Shown here one piece after another: positions 17,040 to 26,085 of a stretch of 64,000 nucleotides of DNA. The stretch spans positions 1 to 64,000 of the forward strand of contig CAVUEP010000089.1 in NCBI GenBank assembly GCA_963740395.1, in the 5' to 3' direction. The DNA comes from CADEEN01 sp963740395. Its GTDB lineage: Bacteria; Pseudomonadota; Gammaproteobacteria; Burkholderiales; Burkholderiaceae_C. Under the pieces are notes generated by a model. The model saw nothing but the letters and a program-made list of their open reading frames with translations. It was not told where the DNA came from and searched no databases. A program made the translations under genes and the position numbers. Numbering within the stretch: the first letter of the stretch is position 1; each line of letters begins with the position of its first letter.

Positions 17040-18001
17040 ATGACCGAGACCAAGGCCTTTGCCTCCCAAGCCGACCTCGAGCCCAAGAAGGTCAGCTTCA
17101 CCAAGCTGTCGGCGAACGCCTACGCCTACACGGCCGAGGGCGACCCCAATACCGGCGTGATCATTGGCGACGACGCGGTGATGGTCATCGACACTCAGGC
17201 CACGCCCGTGATGGCACAGGACGTGATCCGGCGCATTCGCGAGGTCACGGACCTGCCGATCAAGGTTGTGGTGCTGAGCCACTACCACGCGGTTCGCGTA
17301 CTCGGCGCCGCGGGCTATGCGCCCGAGCACATCATCGCCAGCCGCGACACCTATGACCTGATCGTCGAGCGTGGCGAGCAGGACAAGGCCAGCGAGATCG
17401 GCCGTTTTCCGCGCCTGTTTCAATCGGTCGAGTCGGTGCCGGCGGGCATGACCTGGCCGACGATCACGTTCACGGGCCGCATGTCGATCTGGCTTGGGCG
17501 ATTGGAGGTGCAGTTGATCCAGTTGGGCCGTGGCCACACCAAGGGCGATACCGTCGCCTGGCTGCCCGAGCAGCAGATCCTGTTCAGCGGCGACCTGGTC
17601 GAGTTCGACGCCACGCCCTATGCCGGCGATGCCTACTTCAGTGATTGGCCGCAGACCCTGGACAACATCGCGGCGCTGAAGCCGCGTGCGCTCGTGCCTG
17701 GCCGCGGTGCCGCGCTGACCACGCCCGATCAGGTCGCCGCCGGGCTGGCCGGCACGCGCGCCTTCATCAGCGACCTGTATGCCAGCGTGAAAGCCGGTGT
17801 GAAGGAACACAAGGACCTGAATGCGGTCTACAAGGACACCCTGGCCAGGCTGCGCCCGAAGTACGGCCATTGGGTCATCTTCGACCACTGCATGCCCTTC
17901 GACGTGACGCGCGCTTTCGACGAGGCGACGCAGCACCCGGACCCGCGCATCTGGACCGCGGAGCGCGACATCGAGATGTGGAAGGCATTGAGGCTGGATG
18001 A
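17040..18001 (+). CDS. MBL-fold metallo-hydrolase
   Basis: Metallo-beta-lactamase-fold protein of about 320 residues. The usual HxHxDH metal motif reads SHYHAVRVLGA, so the Asp-His pair is replaced; later ligands GRGHTKGD and FSGDLVEFD, and the end FDHCMPFDVTRA, are present. The ATG at 17040 is chosen over an in-frame GTG at 17019. The last codons read MWKALRLDD and run on without a stop, whereas one extra G near 17991 would give KALEAG and TGA at 17999-18001; I take that as the true end. First gene of a group with a VOC protein, an FAD monooxygenase and DUF2783. Substrate unknown. Confidence 0.85.
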
Positions 18002-18182
18002 CCCACCCCGTTGCGCCTGCGGCGCTCCCCCTCAAGGGGCCGAGACCCGCGCCTCCGAGCCGACCTGCGTCGGCTTGGACAGGTCGAGGAATGGCCGCGT
18101 CCCGCGGCCATGCGGCCTGCAAGGCCCGCTGGCGGATCGGCAAAGCCGGATCCGCGGCGGTCGCTTGGAAGGAGAGACTGAG
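18002..18182. other. Intergenic region with degenerate GC-rich repeat
   Basis: A 181-bp gap between the MBL and VOC genes. CCCCCTCAAGGGGCCGAG at 18027-18044 resembles the first half of the 37-bp repeat. Further on are inverted GC-rich segments such as CCGACC-TGC-GTCGG and GGCCGCG-TCC-CGCGGCC, so this is probably a decayed or composite repeat. AAGGAG near 18170 is the VOC ribosome site. Confidence 0.55.
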
Positions 18183-18718
18183 ATGGCATTGCTTCAACGT
18201 ATCCACCATGTGGCCTACCGCTGCCGCGACGCCAAGGAAACCGTCGAGTGGTACCGCAAGCACCTGCAGCATGGACTTCGTGCTCGCGATCGCCGAAGAC
18301 CAGGTGCCGTCCACGGGCGCGCCCGACCCGTACATGCATGTGTTCCTCGACGCCGGCCAGGGCAACGTGCTGGCCTTCTTCGAGCTGCCGAACTCGCCGG
18401 CGATGGGCCGCGACGCCAACACGCCCGACTGGGTGCAGCACATCGCCTTCAAGGTCGACAGCCTGGACGACGCTCGAGGCGACGAAGCAACGACTCGAAG
18501 CGGCGGGCATCGCGGTGGTCGGCCCGACCGAGCACACGATCTTCAAGTCGATCTACTTCTTCGACCCCAACGGCCACCGGCTCGAGCTCGCGGTCGACAC
18601 CGCCACGCCCGACATGAACGCACGCCTGGACAAGGTGAAGTGGGACATGCTCGAGGAATGGTCTCGCACCAGGCGTGCGCCCAAGCACGCGGCCTGGATG
18701 CACGACAAGACGCACTGA
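18183..18718 (+). CDS. VOC/glyoxalase-fold protein (two frameshifts)
   Basis: Protein of the vicinal oxygen chelate fold, which includes glyoxalases and extradiol dioxygenases. The ATG at 18183 follows a good ribosome site and gives LLQRIHHVAYRCRDAKETV. Frames change near 18268 and 18471, after which MDFVLAIAEDQVPSTGAPDP and then GPTEHTIFKSIYFFDPNGHR are read. Metal ligands are likely the His of HHVAY, the His of VQHIAFKV and the Glu of RLELAVD. The sum, about 178 residues, is a single-unit VOC protein. Both shifts are one-base changes and may be sequence errors. It lies in an apparent catabolic operon. Confidence 0.82.
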
Positions 18719-18742
18719 GGGCGCGCGGCCGCCTGCGTTGCG

Positions 18743-20438
18743 ATGCTGAAGACCTACACCTGGCCCAAGTACGAGTACCGCGCTGCGCCGGAACTGGGAG
18801 CGGCGCGCCGCGGCGCGTGCCGCTGGTCGTCGTCGGTGCCGGGCCGGTGGGCCTGAGCGCCGCCATCGATGCCGCATTGCGCGGCCTGGAAGTCATCCTG
18901 CTCGACGACGACAACACCGTCTCGGTCGGCTCGCGCGGTGTCTGCAACGCCAAACGCACGCTGGAAATACTCGATCGTCTCGGCCTGGGCGATCGCGTGG
19001 TCGAGCGCGGCGTGACCTGGAACGTCGGCCGCACCTTCCACGGCGACCGCGAGGTGTTCAGCTTCGACCTGCTGCCAGAGGCCGGCCATCAGCGCCCCGG
19101 GCATGGTCAATCTGCAGCAGTACCACCTGGAGCAGTTCCTGGTCGAGCGCGCGCAGGCGCTGCCGGCCATCGACCTGCGCTGGCAGCACAAGCTCGACTC
19201 GGTCCTGCCGGGCGACGACGGCGTGCTGATCGAGGTCGATACGGCCGATGGCCGTTACGCGCTGCAGGCCGACTGGCTGATCGCCGCCGACGGCAGTCGC
19301 AGCGCCGTGCGCCGGCAACTCGGGCCTCGACGTCGAAGGCAAGGTCTTCGAGGACCGCTTCCTGATCGCCGACGTGGTGCTCGACGCCGAGCCGTTTGCG
19401 CAAGAGCGCACCGAGCGGCGCTTCTGGTTCGACCCGCCGTTCCATGCCGGCGAGAGCGCGCTGATGCACCGCCAGCCCGACCGGGTCTGGCGCATGGACT
19501 TCCAGCTCGGTTGGGACGCCGACCCCGAACGCGAGAAGGACCCCGAGCGCGTGCGCGCGCGCGTGCGGGCCGCGCTCGACCAGCAGGGGCTGGCGGGGGT
19601 CGGCTTCGAGCTCGAATGGGTCAGCGTCTACACCTTCCAGTGCCGGCGCATGGCCCGGTTCCGGCATGGCCGCGTGCTGTTCGTCGGCGACAGCGCGCAC
19701 CAGGTCTCGCCGTTCGGCGCTCGCGGCGCCAACTCGGGCGTGCAGGACGCCGACAACCTGATGTGGAAGCTCAAGCTCGTGATCGACGGCGCGGCGCCCG
19801 AGGCCCTGCTCGACAGTTTCGACGTGGAGCGCCGCGCGGCGGCCGACGAGAACCTGCTCAACTCGACGCGCTCGACCGACTTCATGACCCCCAAGACCCA
19901 TGCGGCGCGCGTGCTGCGCGATGCGGTGCTGTCGCTGGCGGCCGAGGTGCCGGCGGCGCGCGCCCTGGTCAACAGCGGCCGGCTGTCGGTGGCGACGCAG
20001 TTGCTGGACTCGCCCTTGAACACGCCCGACGCGGACGTGTTCGAAGGCTGGATGCGCCCGGGCGCACCGCTCGACGACGCGCCGGTGCGCACGCCCGACG
20101 GCCGCGACGGCTGGTTGCTGCCGCACCTGGGCCAGCAGGGTTTCATGCTGCTGCACTTCGGCCTGCCGAGCGCGCTCGAGAGCGCGGCCATCGACGCGCT
20201 GGCGCGCGAGGCGGTCCCCGTGCACGCGCTGGTTGTGCTGCCTGCCGGCGATCATGCGCCGCGGGGCTCGAACGCCGTGACCGACAGCGAGGGCCTCGCA
20301 GCCCGGCGCTATGGTGCCCGCGCCGGCACCACCTACCTGATCCGCCCCGACCAGCATGTGGCCGCGCGCTGGCGGCGCTTCGATGGTCAGGCCGCGCGTG
20401 CCGCGCTGGCGCGCGCGACGCAGCAGGAGGCGCCATGA
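18743..20438 (+). CDS. FAD-dependent aromatic monooxygenase (three frameshifts)
   Basis: Class A flavoprotein monooxygenase of about 565 residues, related to MhpA/PheA-type hydroxylases that add oxygen to phenolic rings with NAD(P)H. The FAD fold begins VVVGAGPVGLSAAIDAALRG; the second FAD motif is VLFVGDSAHQVSPFGARGAN. A thioredoxin-like carboxy domain ends with YLIRPDQHVAARWR, typical of this subgroup. One-base shifts near 18805, 19095 and 19320 split the first third; the rest is open. The stop overlaps the start of the DUF2783 gene. Substrate not deducible; an aromatic acid or phenol is a reasonable inference from the VOC and MBL partners. Confidence 0.88.
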
Positions 20439-20686
20439 CGCGACTGATCACGAAGCCGAACTTCGCCACACCGGGGCAGCACCCGCGCCAGGCCTATACC
20501 CCGGGTGACGATTTCTACGACGCCTTGATCCATGCCCACGAGGGCCTGAGCGATGCGCAGAGCGAGCGGCTCAATGCGCGCCTCGTGCTGCTGCTGGCCA
20601 ACCACATTGGTGACCTCGACGTGTTGCGCGAGGCGCTCGCGCTGGCGCGCAAGGACGTTGGCGAGGACAGCGCCACAGCGACTTGA
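20435..20686 (+). CDS. DUF2783 domain protein
   Basis: Small 83-residue protein of the DUF2783 family, starting at an ATG that overlaps the preceding stop (ATGA). Features are DDFYDALIHAHEGLSDAQS and a helical stretch LNARLVLLLANHIGD. Family members are known to me as neighbours of flavin monooxygenases in Burkholderiales, so a role as partner of that enzyme is plausible but unproved. No signal peptide or membrane segment. Confidence 0.8.
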   Translation: MTRLITKPNFATPGQHPRQAYTPGDDFYDALIHAHEGLSDAQSERLNARLVLLLANHIGDLDVLREALALARKDVGEDSATAT

Positions 20687-20715
20687 GCGTCGTGTGCCCC
20701 CGGGGCGGGCGGCAA

Positions 20716-21441
20716 TCAGTTCGGCGCCAGATCCGCAATGATCTGCAGTGCAATCTGCTGGCTGGCGCTGCGCAGGCTGGTCTGCGCGAAGTCGTTCTGC
20801 TCGTCGAGCCATACGGCAAGGCTGCTGACCGGCCCGACGTACTCGTAGGACTTCTGTGTCGGCGGCTCGGTCTTCGGCACGCCGTTGCTGTGAACGCTGA
20901 CCAGCACTTGCATCACCAGCCCAATGCGTCGGTCTCGGGCTGAGATCAGAAACAGGTTCTGCAGCTCGACGTTCACAGCGGCATCCGCAGGTGCTGGCGT
21001 CAACCGCCAATGCTTGCGCGCACGATCGGTCAGGTGGGTCCGCAGTTCGTCGAGCGGGTCGTGTGACTGCCGCAACCGAGTCAGGCGATCACGCAACTGA
21101 GCCGCGGTTTCCTGCGGCAGGCTAGCCGCCACGCCGACCGCCGCACCCGCGACGACGCCCACGCCGGATCCCATCAGCGCGCCAAGCGGGGCGCAGATGA
21201 GGAAGAACGGACCGCAGCTAAGGCCTGCGAGCGCACCCGCCACTGCGCCGGTGCCAGCACCCGTGCTCACGTTTTCGCCCACGGTCGAGTCCTGAACATC
21301 GGCGTCGCCGGCTGCCAGCGGGCGCGCCACGACCGTCAACGAAAGCGGTGAGCCGCCACGGATGGGCGGCAACTGTGGTTTCGACGCGCAGCCAGCGAGC
21401 AGGCTCAGGCACAGGGCGAGGACCACCGACCGTGACTTCAT
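20716..21441 (-). CDS. Lipoprotein with glycine-rich membrane segment
   Basis: Predicted lipoprotein of 241 residues. The lipobox is LLAGC with Cys18 after a hydrophobic signal. A long glycine/alanine-rich hydrophobic stretch follows at about residues 60-110 (TGAGTGAVAGALAG, then GALMGSGVGVVAGAAVG), like the glycine-zipper segments of outer-membrane lipoproteins. The soluble rest has no signature I recognise. I chose the ATG at 21441 because it places the signal correctly; the ATG at 21492 adds 17 polar residues. Convergent with the DUF2783 gene. Confidence 0.75.
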   Translation of the reverse strand: MKSRSVVLALCLSLLAGCASKPQLPPIRGGSPLSLTVVARPLAAGDADVQDSTVGENVSTGAGTGAVAGALAGLSCGPFFLICAPLGALMGSGVGVVAGAAVGVAASLPQETAAQLRDRLTRLRQSHDPLDELRTHLTDRARKHWRLTPAPADAAVNVELQNLFLISARDRRIGLVMQVLVSVHSNGVPKTEPPTQKSYEYVGPVSSLAVWLDEQNDFAQTSLRSASQQIALQIIADLAPN

Positions 21442-21589
21442 CAATGCTCCCGTGTGCGACTCGATGGCGGGCGGATTGTGTCGCGACGGCATGTGATCCG
21501 GATATCGGCGGCTTCCCTACCTCGCACCGCGGCCTTGCACGTCAATGGGACACCGCGCAGGCTTGCGCGCAGAACCCCTTGGGCGATTG

Positions 21590-21848
21590 ATGCCGGTCTG
21601 CAAGTCCGCCCGTTCCAGGCGCAGCGTGCTGATCTGCGCCGCAACCTGCGTGGCGCCGTTTATCGGCCTGCGCGACGCCTTGGCCGTGAAGGGGGTGGGG
21701 CGCTCGACCGAAGCCGACCGCCGATGGTACGAGGCCGCTGTGAGCATGCGGCGACTGGCCCAATCCTGGGGCGACCAGGCCTACGGCGCAGGTCTCACGC
21801 ATGGTCTACGGCGAGGCGTTGACCGACGCCGGCGTGCCGCGGCCCTAG
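21590..21848 (+). pseudogene. Nucleoside deaminase remnant with internal deletion
   Basis: The first part reads MPVCKSARSRRSVLICAA, a twin-arginine-like signal, then KGVGRSTEADRRWYEAAV and RRLAQSWGDQAYGA, which resembles the start of secreted cytidine/guanine deaminase-like proteins. Immediately afterwards another frame gives VSRMVYGEALTDAGVPRP and a TAG at 21846-21848, the expected carboxy end. The middle, with the zinc-binding HAE and PCxxC motifs, is missing. The two ends meet at about 21795, so this looks like a real internal deletion rather than a single-base error. It cannot encode an active deaminase. Confidence 0.65.
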
Positions 21849-21909
21849 CGCAGAACTGGTGCGGCCGTGCGACGATGGGGCCTGTCGAAACTTCGTTGGT
21901 GAGGACGCG

Positions 21910-22128
21910 GTGCCTGTTGTGACGATTCGGCTCGCCCGGCGCGAGCCTGCTACCACGCGCGAGCAGAAGGCGCAACTGATCGATGGCGCGACGCAGCTAC
22001 TGCAGGCCGTGCTCGGCAAGCGGCGCGAAGATGTCGTCGTGCTGATCGACGAGATCGACCCCGACAACTGGGGTCAGGGCGGCGAGTCGGCGTCGGTCCT
22101 GCGTGAACGTCGGCGCAGCCGGACCTGA
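21910..22128 (+). CDS. 4-oxalocrotonate tautomerase family protein
   Basis: Short tautomerase of 72 residues. It starts with GTG at 21910, so that the mature protein begins with the catalytic Pro of PVVTIRLARREPATTREQ. The family features KAQLIDGATQLLQAVLGK and VVVLIDEIDPDNWGQGG follow. These enzymes shift double bonds in keto-enol intermediates of aromatic catabolism. The stop at 22128 abuts the convergent lactate dehydrogenase stop with no spacer. Substrate unknown; an accessory to the upstream aromatic monooxygenase group is possible but they are separated by two other genes. Confidence 0.88.
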   Translation: MPVVTIRLARREPATTREQKAQLIDGATQLLQAVLGKRREDVVVLIDEIDPDNWGQGGESASVLRERRRSRT

Positions 22129-23274
22129 TCAGTAGCTGCCAGGCAGCAGGATGCGGCGATCCACGTTCTTGAGCTGGGTGTGGCCGCAGAAGGCCATCGT
22201 CACGTCGAGCTCCTTGTGGATCACCTCCAGCGCCTTGGTCACGCCCTCCTGTCCCATCGCGCCCAGGCCATAGGCCGCGGCGCGGCCGATCATGGTGCCG
22301 CGCGCACCCAGGGCCCAGGCCTTGAGCACGTCCTGGCCGCTGCGGATGCCGCCGTCCATCCAGACTTCGATGCGCGACCCGACGGCATCGACGATCGCCG
22401 GCAGGGCGGCGATCGAACTCGGCGCGCCATCGAGCTGGCGCCCGCCATGGTTGCTGACGACGAGCGCATCGGCGCCGCTGTCGGCGGCCAGGCGCGCGTC
22501 TTCGACGTCCATGATGCCCTTGAGGATGAACTTGCCGCCCCAGCGCTTCTTGATCCACTCGACGTCGCCCCAGTTGAGCTGGGGGTCGAACTGCTCGCGC
22601 GTCCAGGCGCCGAGCGAGGACATGTCGCTGACGCCTTTGGCGTGGCCGACCAGGTTGCGAAAGGTGTGGCGCCGCGTGCCGGCCATCCCCAGGCACCAGC
22701 GCGGCTTGGTCATCAGATTGATGATGTTCGCCAGCGTCGGCCTGGGCGGTGCGGTCAGGCCGTTCTTCAAGTCCTTGTGGCGCTGGCCGATGACCTGCAG
22801 GTCCAGCGTCAGCACCAGGGCCGAGCAGCCGGCGGCCTTGGCGCGGTCCATCAGGCGCTCCATGAATTCGCGGTCTTTCATCCAGTAGAGCTGGAACCAG
22901 AACGGTGCCGCGGTGTGTTCGCGCACGTCCTCGATCGAGCAGATGCTCATCGTCGACAGCGTGAACGGCACGCCGAACTTCTCGGCCGCCTTGGCGGCGA
23001 GGATCTCGCCGTCGGCATGCTGCATGCCCGTGAGGCCGACCGGGGCCAGGGCCACCGGCATCGCCACGGGGGTGCCCGCCATCGTGGTGGCCGTGCTGCG
23101 GTTGGCCATGTCGACCGCCACGCGCTGGCGCAGCAGGATCTTGGCGAAGTCGCTCTCGTTGGCGCGGTAGGTGCCCTCGGTCCAGGAGCCCGAGTCGGCA
23201 TAGTCGTAGAACATCCGCGGCACGCGCTTTTCGGCCAGGGCGCGCAGGTCTTCGATGCAGGTGATGACGGGCAT
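22129..23274 (-). CDS. lldD: FMN-dependent L-lactate dehydrogenase
   Basis: Alpha-hydroxy-acid dehydrogenase of 381 residues that oxidises L-lactate to pyruvate and feeds electrons to the respiratory chain. It begins ITCIEDLRALAEKRVPRMFYD. FMN-site residues lie in APVGLTGMQHADGE and FQLYWMKDRE. The catalytic histidine is His276 in SNHGGRQLDGAPS, and the phosphate site is DGGIRSGQDVLKA. Intact and of family length. Other substrates such as glycolate or mandelate cannot be excluded, but overall pattern favours LldD. Confidence 0.93.
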   Translation of the reverse strand: MPVITCIEDLRALAEKRVPRMFYDYADSGSWTEGTYRANESDFAKILLRQRVAVDMANRSTATTMAGTPVAMPVALAPVGLTGMQHADGEILAAKAAEKFGVPFTLSTMSICSIEDVREHTAAPFWFQLYWMKDREFMERLMDRAKAAGCSALVLTLDLQVIGQRHKDLKNGLTAPPRPTLANIINLMTKPRWCLGMAGTRRHTFRNLVGHAKGVSDMSSLGAWTREQFDPQLNWGDVEWIKKRWGGKFILKGIMDVEDARLAADSGADALVVSNHGGRQLDGAPSSIAALPAIVDAVGSRIEVWMDGGIRSGQDVLKAWALGARGTMIGRAAAYGLGAMGQEGVTKALEVIHKELDVTMAFCGHTQLKNVDRRILLPGSY

Positions 23275-23328
23275 GGGCGGTTTTCCTCCGCCCCGATCGT
23301 AGCCCCGAGTGCGGCGGGCCGGCTTGAC

Positions 23329-23457
23329 CTAGATGTAGGCCTGGGCCAGCAGCGCCGCGACCGTGAAGGCGCCGGCGCCGACGACGAGCAGCCAGTTCGG
23401 CGCGCGACCCTGCGGTGCGGGCGAAACGCGTTGGCGCTGTCGGTCTTTGTCGATCAT
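23329..23457 (-). CDS. Small single-pass membrane protein (42 residues)
   Basis: An ATG at 23457 opens a 42-residue frame with a charged, Arg/Gln-rich front (MIDKDRQRQRVSPAPQG) and one hydrophobic helix (WLLVVGAGAFTVAALLAQAY). It fills the gap between lldD and dinB on the same strand. No family recognised. The clean topology and position favour a real gene, but no ribosome site is obvious. Confidence 0.5.
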   Translation of the reverse strand: MIDKDRQRQRVSPAPQGRAPNWLLVVGAGAFTVAALLAQAYI

Positions 23458-23470
23458 GGGGTCGCGAGTG

Positions 23471-24625
23471 TCACCGGCCGGCGCGGCCAAGGCAAGCCAT
23501 GCGCACCCCTAACAGGCGCAGTCGGCGTGACAAATCGACGCGTTTGAGGCATAGACCGGCGGCATGGCGGATGGTTTGGGCCTCGGCAGTCGACTCGGCC
23601 AGGGTCAGGTCGCGCGTGACGGTCTTGAAGTCCTCGAAGCGCAGCTTGATGCCCACGGTCTTGCCGGCGTAGCCCTTGCGCTGCAAGTCGGTGGCGAGTT
23701 GCTGCACCAGCTCGTCGAGCACCCGGCCGAGTTCGGCGCGGTCGCGCACGGCATGCAGGTCGCGCTCGAAGGTGGTCTCGCGGCTCATCGAGACCGGCTC
23801 GCTGCCGGTCGACAGCGGGCGGTCGTCGCGGCCATGCGCGGAGTCGTGCAACCAGCGGCCGTAGCTGGCGCCGAAATGTTCGACCAGCCAGCCTCGCTCC
23901 CGGGCGGCCAGTTCGGCGATCGTGCGCACGCCGAGCACTTCGAGTCGCGCGCCGGCTTTGGGCCCGATGCCGTTGATGCGCCGCACCGGCAGGGGCCAGA
24001 TCCGTGTCTCGATGTCGGCCTGGGTCAATACCGTCAGGCCATCGGGCTTGTCGAGTTCGCTGGCGATCTTGGACAGCAGCTTGTTCGGGGTGACGCCGAT
24101 CGAGCAGGTCAGGCCGGTGGCGCGGCGCACGTTGTTGCGGATCTCCTGCGCGATGGCGCGCACGCCGCCGCAGGCATCATGGCCGACGCTGTCCTGTGCG
24201 CCGGGCAGCTGGCTCAGGTCGATGTAAATCTCGTCGATCCCGCGGTCCTCGATCAGCGGGGCGACCTCGGCCACGGCGGCCTTGAAGCGCCGTGAGTAGA
24301 GCCGGTACTGCTCGAAGTCGACCGGCAGCAGCACGGCGTCGGGCGCGCGCAGCGCAGCCTTCATCAGCCCCATGCCCGAGTGCACCCCGACATCACGCGC
24401 GGCATAGGTGGCCGTGGTGGCGACGCCGCGGCCGGTATAGCCGGCCAGGCGTGCGAATCGCCGGGTGCCGTCGGGCAGCAACACCGGCTGATGCCGCCTG
24501 CCGCCACCGACGACCACGGGCAGTCCCGCCAACTCGGGGTAGCGCAGCAGTTCGACCGACGCATAGAAGGCGTCCATGTCGAGGTGGGCGATCCAGCGTC
24601 GAGGACCGCTTGACAGGGAAGTCAT
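23471..24625 (-). CDS. dinB: DNA polymerase IV (DinB)
   Basis: Y-family translesion polymerase of 384 residues. The metal-binding carboxylates lie in HLDMDAFYASVE (Asp16, Asp18) and in DEIYIDLS (Asp131, Glu132). The fingers segment TATYAARDVGVHSGMGL, the helix-hairpin-helix part (RINGIGPKAGARLEVLGV) and the little-finger domain with MSRETTFERDL are present. Compared with E. coli DinB there is an extra loop of about 20 residues near 44-64 (RHQPVLLPDGTRRFARL). The ATG at 24625 is chosen because the fold starts directly after it. No SOS box was identified. Confidence 0.93.
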   Translation of the reverse strand: MTSLSSGPRRWIAHLDMDAFYASVELLRYPELAGLPVVVGGGRRHQPVLLPDGTRRFARLAGYTGRGVATTATYAARDVGVHSGMGLMKAALRAPDAVLLPVDFEQYRLYSRRFKAAVAEVAPLIEDRGIDEIYIDLSQLPGAQDSVGHDACGGVRAIAQEIRNNVRRATGLTCSIGVTPNKLLSKIASELDKPDGLTVLTQADIETRIWPLPVRRINGIGPKAGARLEVLGVRTIAELAARERGWLVEHFGASYGRWLHDSAHGRDDRPLSTGSEPVSMSRETTFERDLHAVRDRAELGRVLDELVQQLATDLQRKGYAGKTVGIKLRFEDFKTVTRDLTLAESTAEAQTIRHAAGLCLKRVDLSRRLRLLGVRMACLGRAGR

Positions 24626-24696
24626 GGCACCGATTTTGGGGGTGCCGATGGGGCATGTCGGCAGCCCATCGGGCTCGAGAGCGTGAACGATTTCGC

Positions 24697-24726
24697 TTGC
24701 AAATGGCAAAAATGCCCATTTAGAAT
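24697..24726 (+). promoter_or_regulatory. Candidate sigma-70 promoter of the DUF5666 cassette
   Basis: TTGCAA, an 18-bp spacer and TAGAAT resemble a housekeeping promoter. The spacer contains an imperfect dyad, AAATGGC and GCCCATTT around AAAAAT, which could be an operator. It lies 68 bp before the start at 24795 in a notably AT-rich stretch. Confidence 0.5.
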
Positions 24727-24794
24727 GCGACCACAGCCTGACCCCGGCTGCATCAACCGCGTCCCGGACTCACGTGGCGCAAAGGAGAGACAGA

Positions 24795-26012
24795 ATGAAC
24801 TCATCGACAGGACATGATCTGGTGCCACGTTGGCGCCACGCGCTTGCGGCGGTGCTGGTCGGCGCCTCGATGGTCACGCTGCTGGCGGCTTGCGGCGGCG
24901 GTGGCGATGCACCGGCTGCAGTCAACAGCGAAGCCCCGGAGAGCTTCACGAGTGGAGCGATCACGGGCCTGGGCTCGATCATCGTCAACGGCGTGCGCTT
25001 CGACGACGATGCGGCGCGCGTCGAGAACGACGAGGACGGCAGCGTGCATGCGGCGCGCGACCTGAAGCTGGGCATGATGGTCGAGATCCAGGCCGGCCGC
25101 ATCGACGACAACACGGCGCGCGCCCGGGCCCTGCTGATCCGTTTCGGCAGCGAACTGGTCGGGCCGGTGGCGTCGATCGACGCCACGGCCTCAACGCTGC
25201 GCATGCTCGACCAGACGATCGAGATCAAGCCGAACACGGTTTTCGAAGCCGGGCTGGCGGGACTTGACGCCATCAGCGTCGGCCAGGTGCTCGAGATCCA
25301 TGCCCTGTTCGACTCGGCCAACGGGCGCTACGTCGCCACGCGCATCGAGCGTGAGGACGGCGCAACGGTCTTTCGTCTGCGCGGAAGGATCGCGGCGCTG
25401 GACACCACCGCCAAGACATTCCGCATTGGCGACGCCGTGATCAACTACGCCGGCGTGCCCGACGCCAACCTGCCCCCGGGCCTTGCCAACGGTCAACGCG
25501 TGCGCGTGCGGCTGCAGACCGCGCAGGTCAATGGTCAATGGGTTGCGATCTCGGTGCGTACCGGCATGCGTGTCGTCGATGCCATCGCCGACGCGCGCCT
25601 GCGAGGCCTCGTGACGGCCTACACCTCGGCACAGCAGTTCGAGGTTCAGGGTATCCCGGTCGACGCCAGCAACGCCACGTTCGATCCCAATCCAGCCGCG
25701 GTGCGCCTCGGTGCCCTGGTGGAGGTGCGTGGACGCGCCGGCGGCGGAACCATCGTCGCGTCGCGAGTGCGCGTCCGTGACGAGCGCGATGACGACCTGC
25801 AGCGGGTCGAGTTGCACGGGACGGTTGGTGCCCTGGACACCACCGCGCAGACCTTCATGCTGCGCGAGATCCGCGTCAACTACAGCCGTGTCCTCGAGTG
25901 GCGCAATGGCCGGCCGTCGGATCTGGCCAACGGTGCGCAAGTCGAGGTCAAGGGCATCTGGTCCCCGGACCGGCAGGTGCTGTTCGCGGTCATCGTCGGC
26001 TTCGAGTCCTGA
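24795..26012 (+). CDS. DUF5666 lipoprotein, first copy
   Basis: Predicted lipoprotein of 405 residues with lipobox LLAAC (Cys33) followed by GGGG. The body consists of repeated DUF5666 modules of about 60-80 residues, each with a pattern like GLGSIIVNGVRFDDD, then ELVGPVASIDA, FRLRGRIAALDTTAKTF and VELHGTVGALDTTAQTF. Function of the domain is unknown; it looks like an all-beta repeat. The start at 24795 follows AAAGGAGA. It opens a cassette with DUF6502, a second DUF5666 lipoprotein and an NTF2-like lipoprotein. Confidence 0.88.
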   Translation: MNSSTGHDLVPRWRHALAAVLVGASMVTLLAACGGGGDAPAAVNSEAPESFTSGAITGLGSIIVNGVRFDDDAARVENDEDGSVHAARDLKLGMMVEIQAGRIDDNTARARALLIRFGSELVGPVASIDATASTLRMLDQTIEIKPNTVFEAGLAGLDAISVGQVLEIHALFDSANGRYVATRIEREDGATVFRLRGRIAALDTTAKTFRIGDAVINYAGVPDANLPPGLANGQRVRVRLQTAQVNGQWVAISVRTGMRVVDAIADARLRGLVTAYTSAQQFEVQGIPVDASNATFDPNPAAVRLGALVEVRGRAGGGTIVASRVRVRDERDDDLQRVELHGTVGALDTTAQTFMLREIRVNYSRVLEWRNGRPSDLANGAQVEVKGIWSPDRQVLFAVIVGFES

Positions 26013-26085
26013 CCGAGACCGATGCGACATGCCGGGCCGGCCGCCTCTGGGTCTCTAGAGCGACCGGCCCGGCTACCATCTTCCG

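Noticed and set aside
17019..18617. Possible natural fusion of the MBL and VOC proteins
   Set aside because: The frame is continuous only because the MBL stop is lost and then fails inside the VOC domain. The VOC gene has its own ATG and ribosome site at 18183, and one base restores a stop at 17999-18001.
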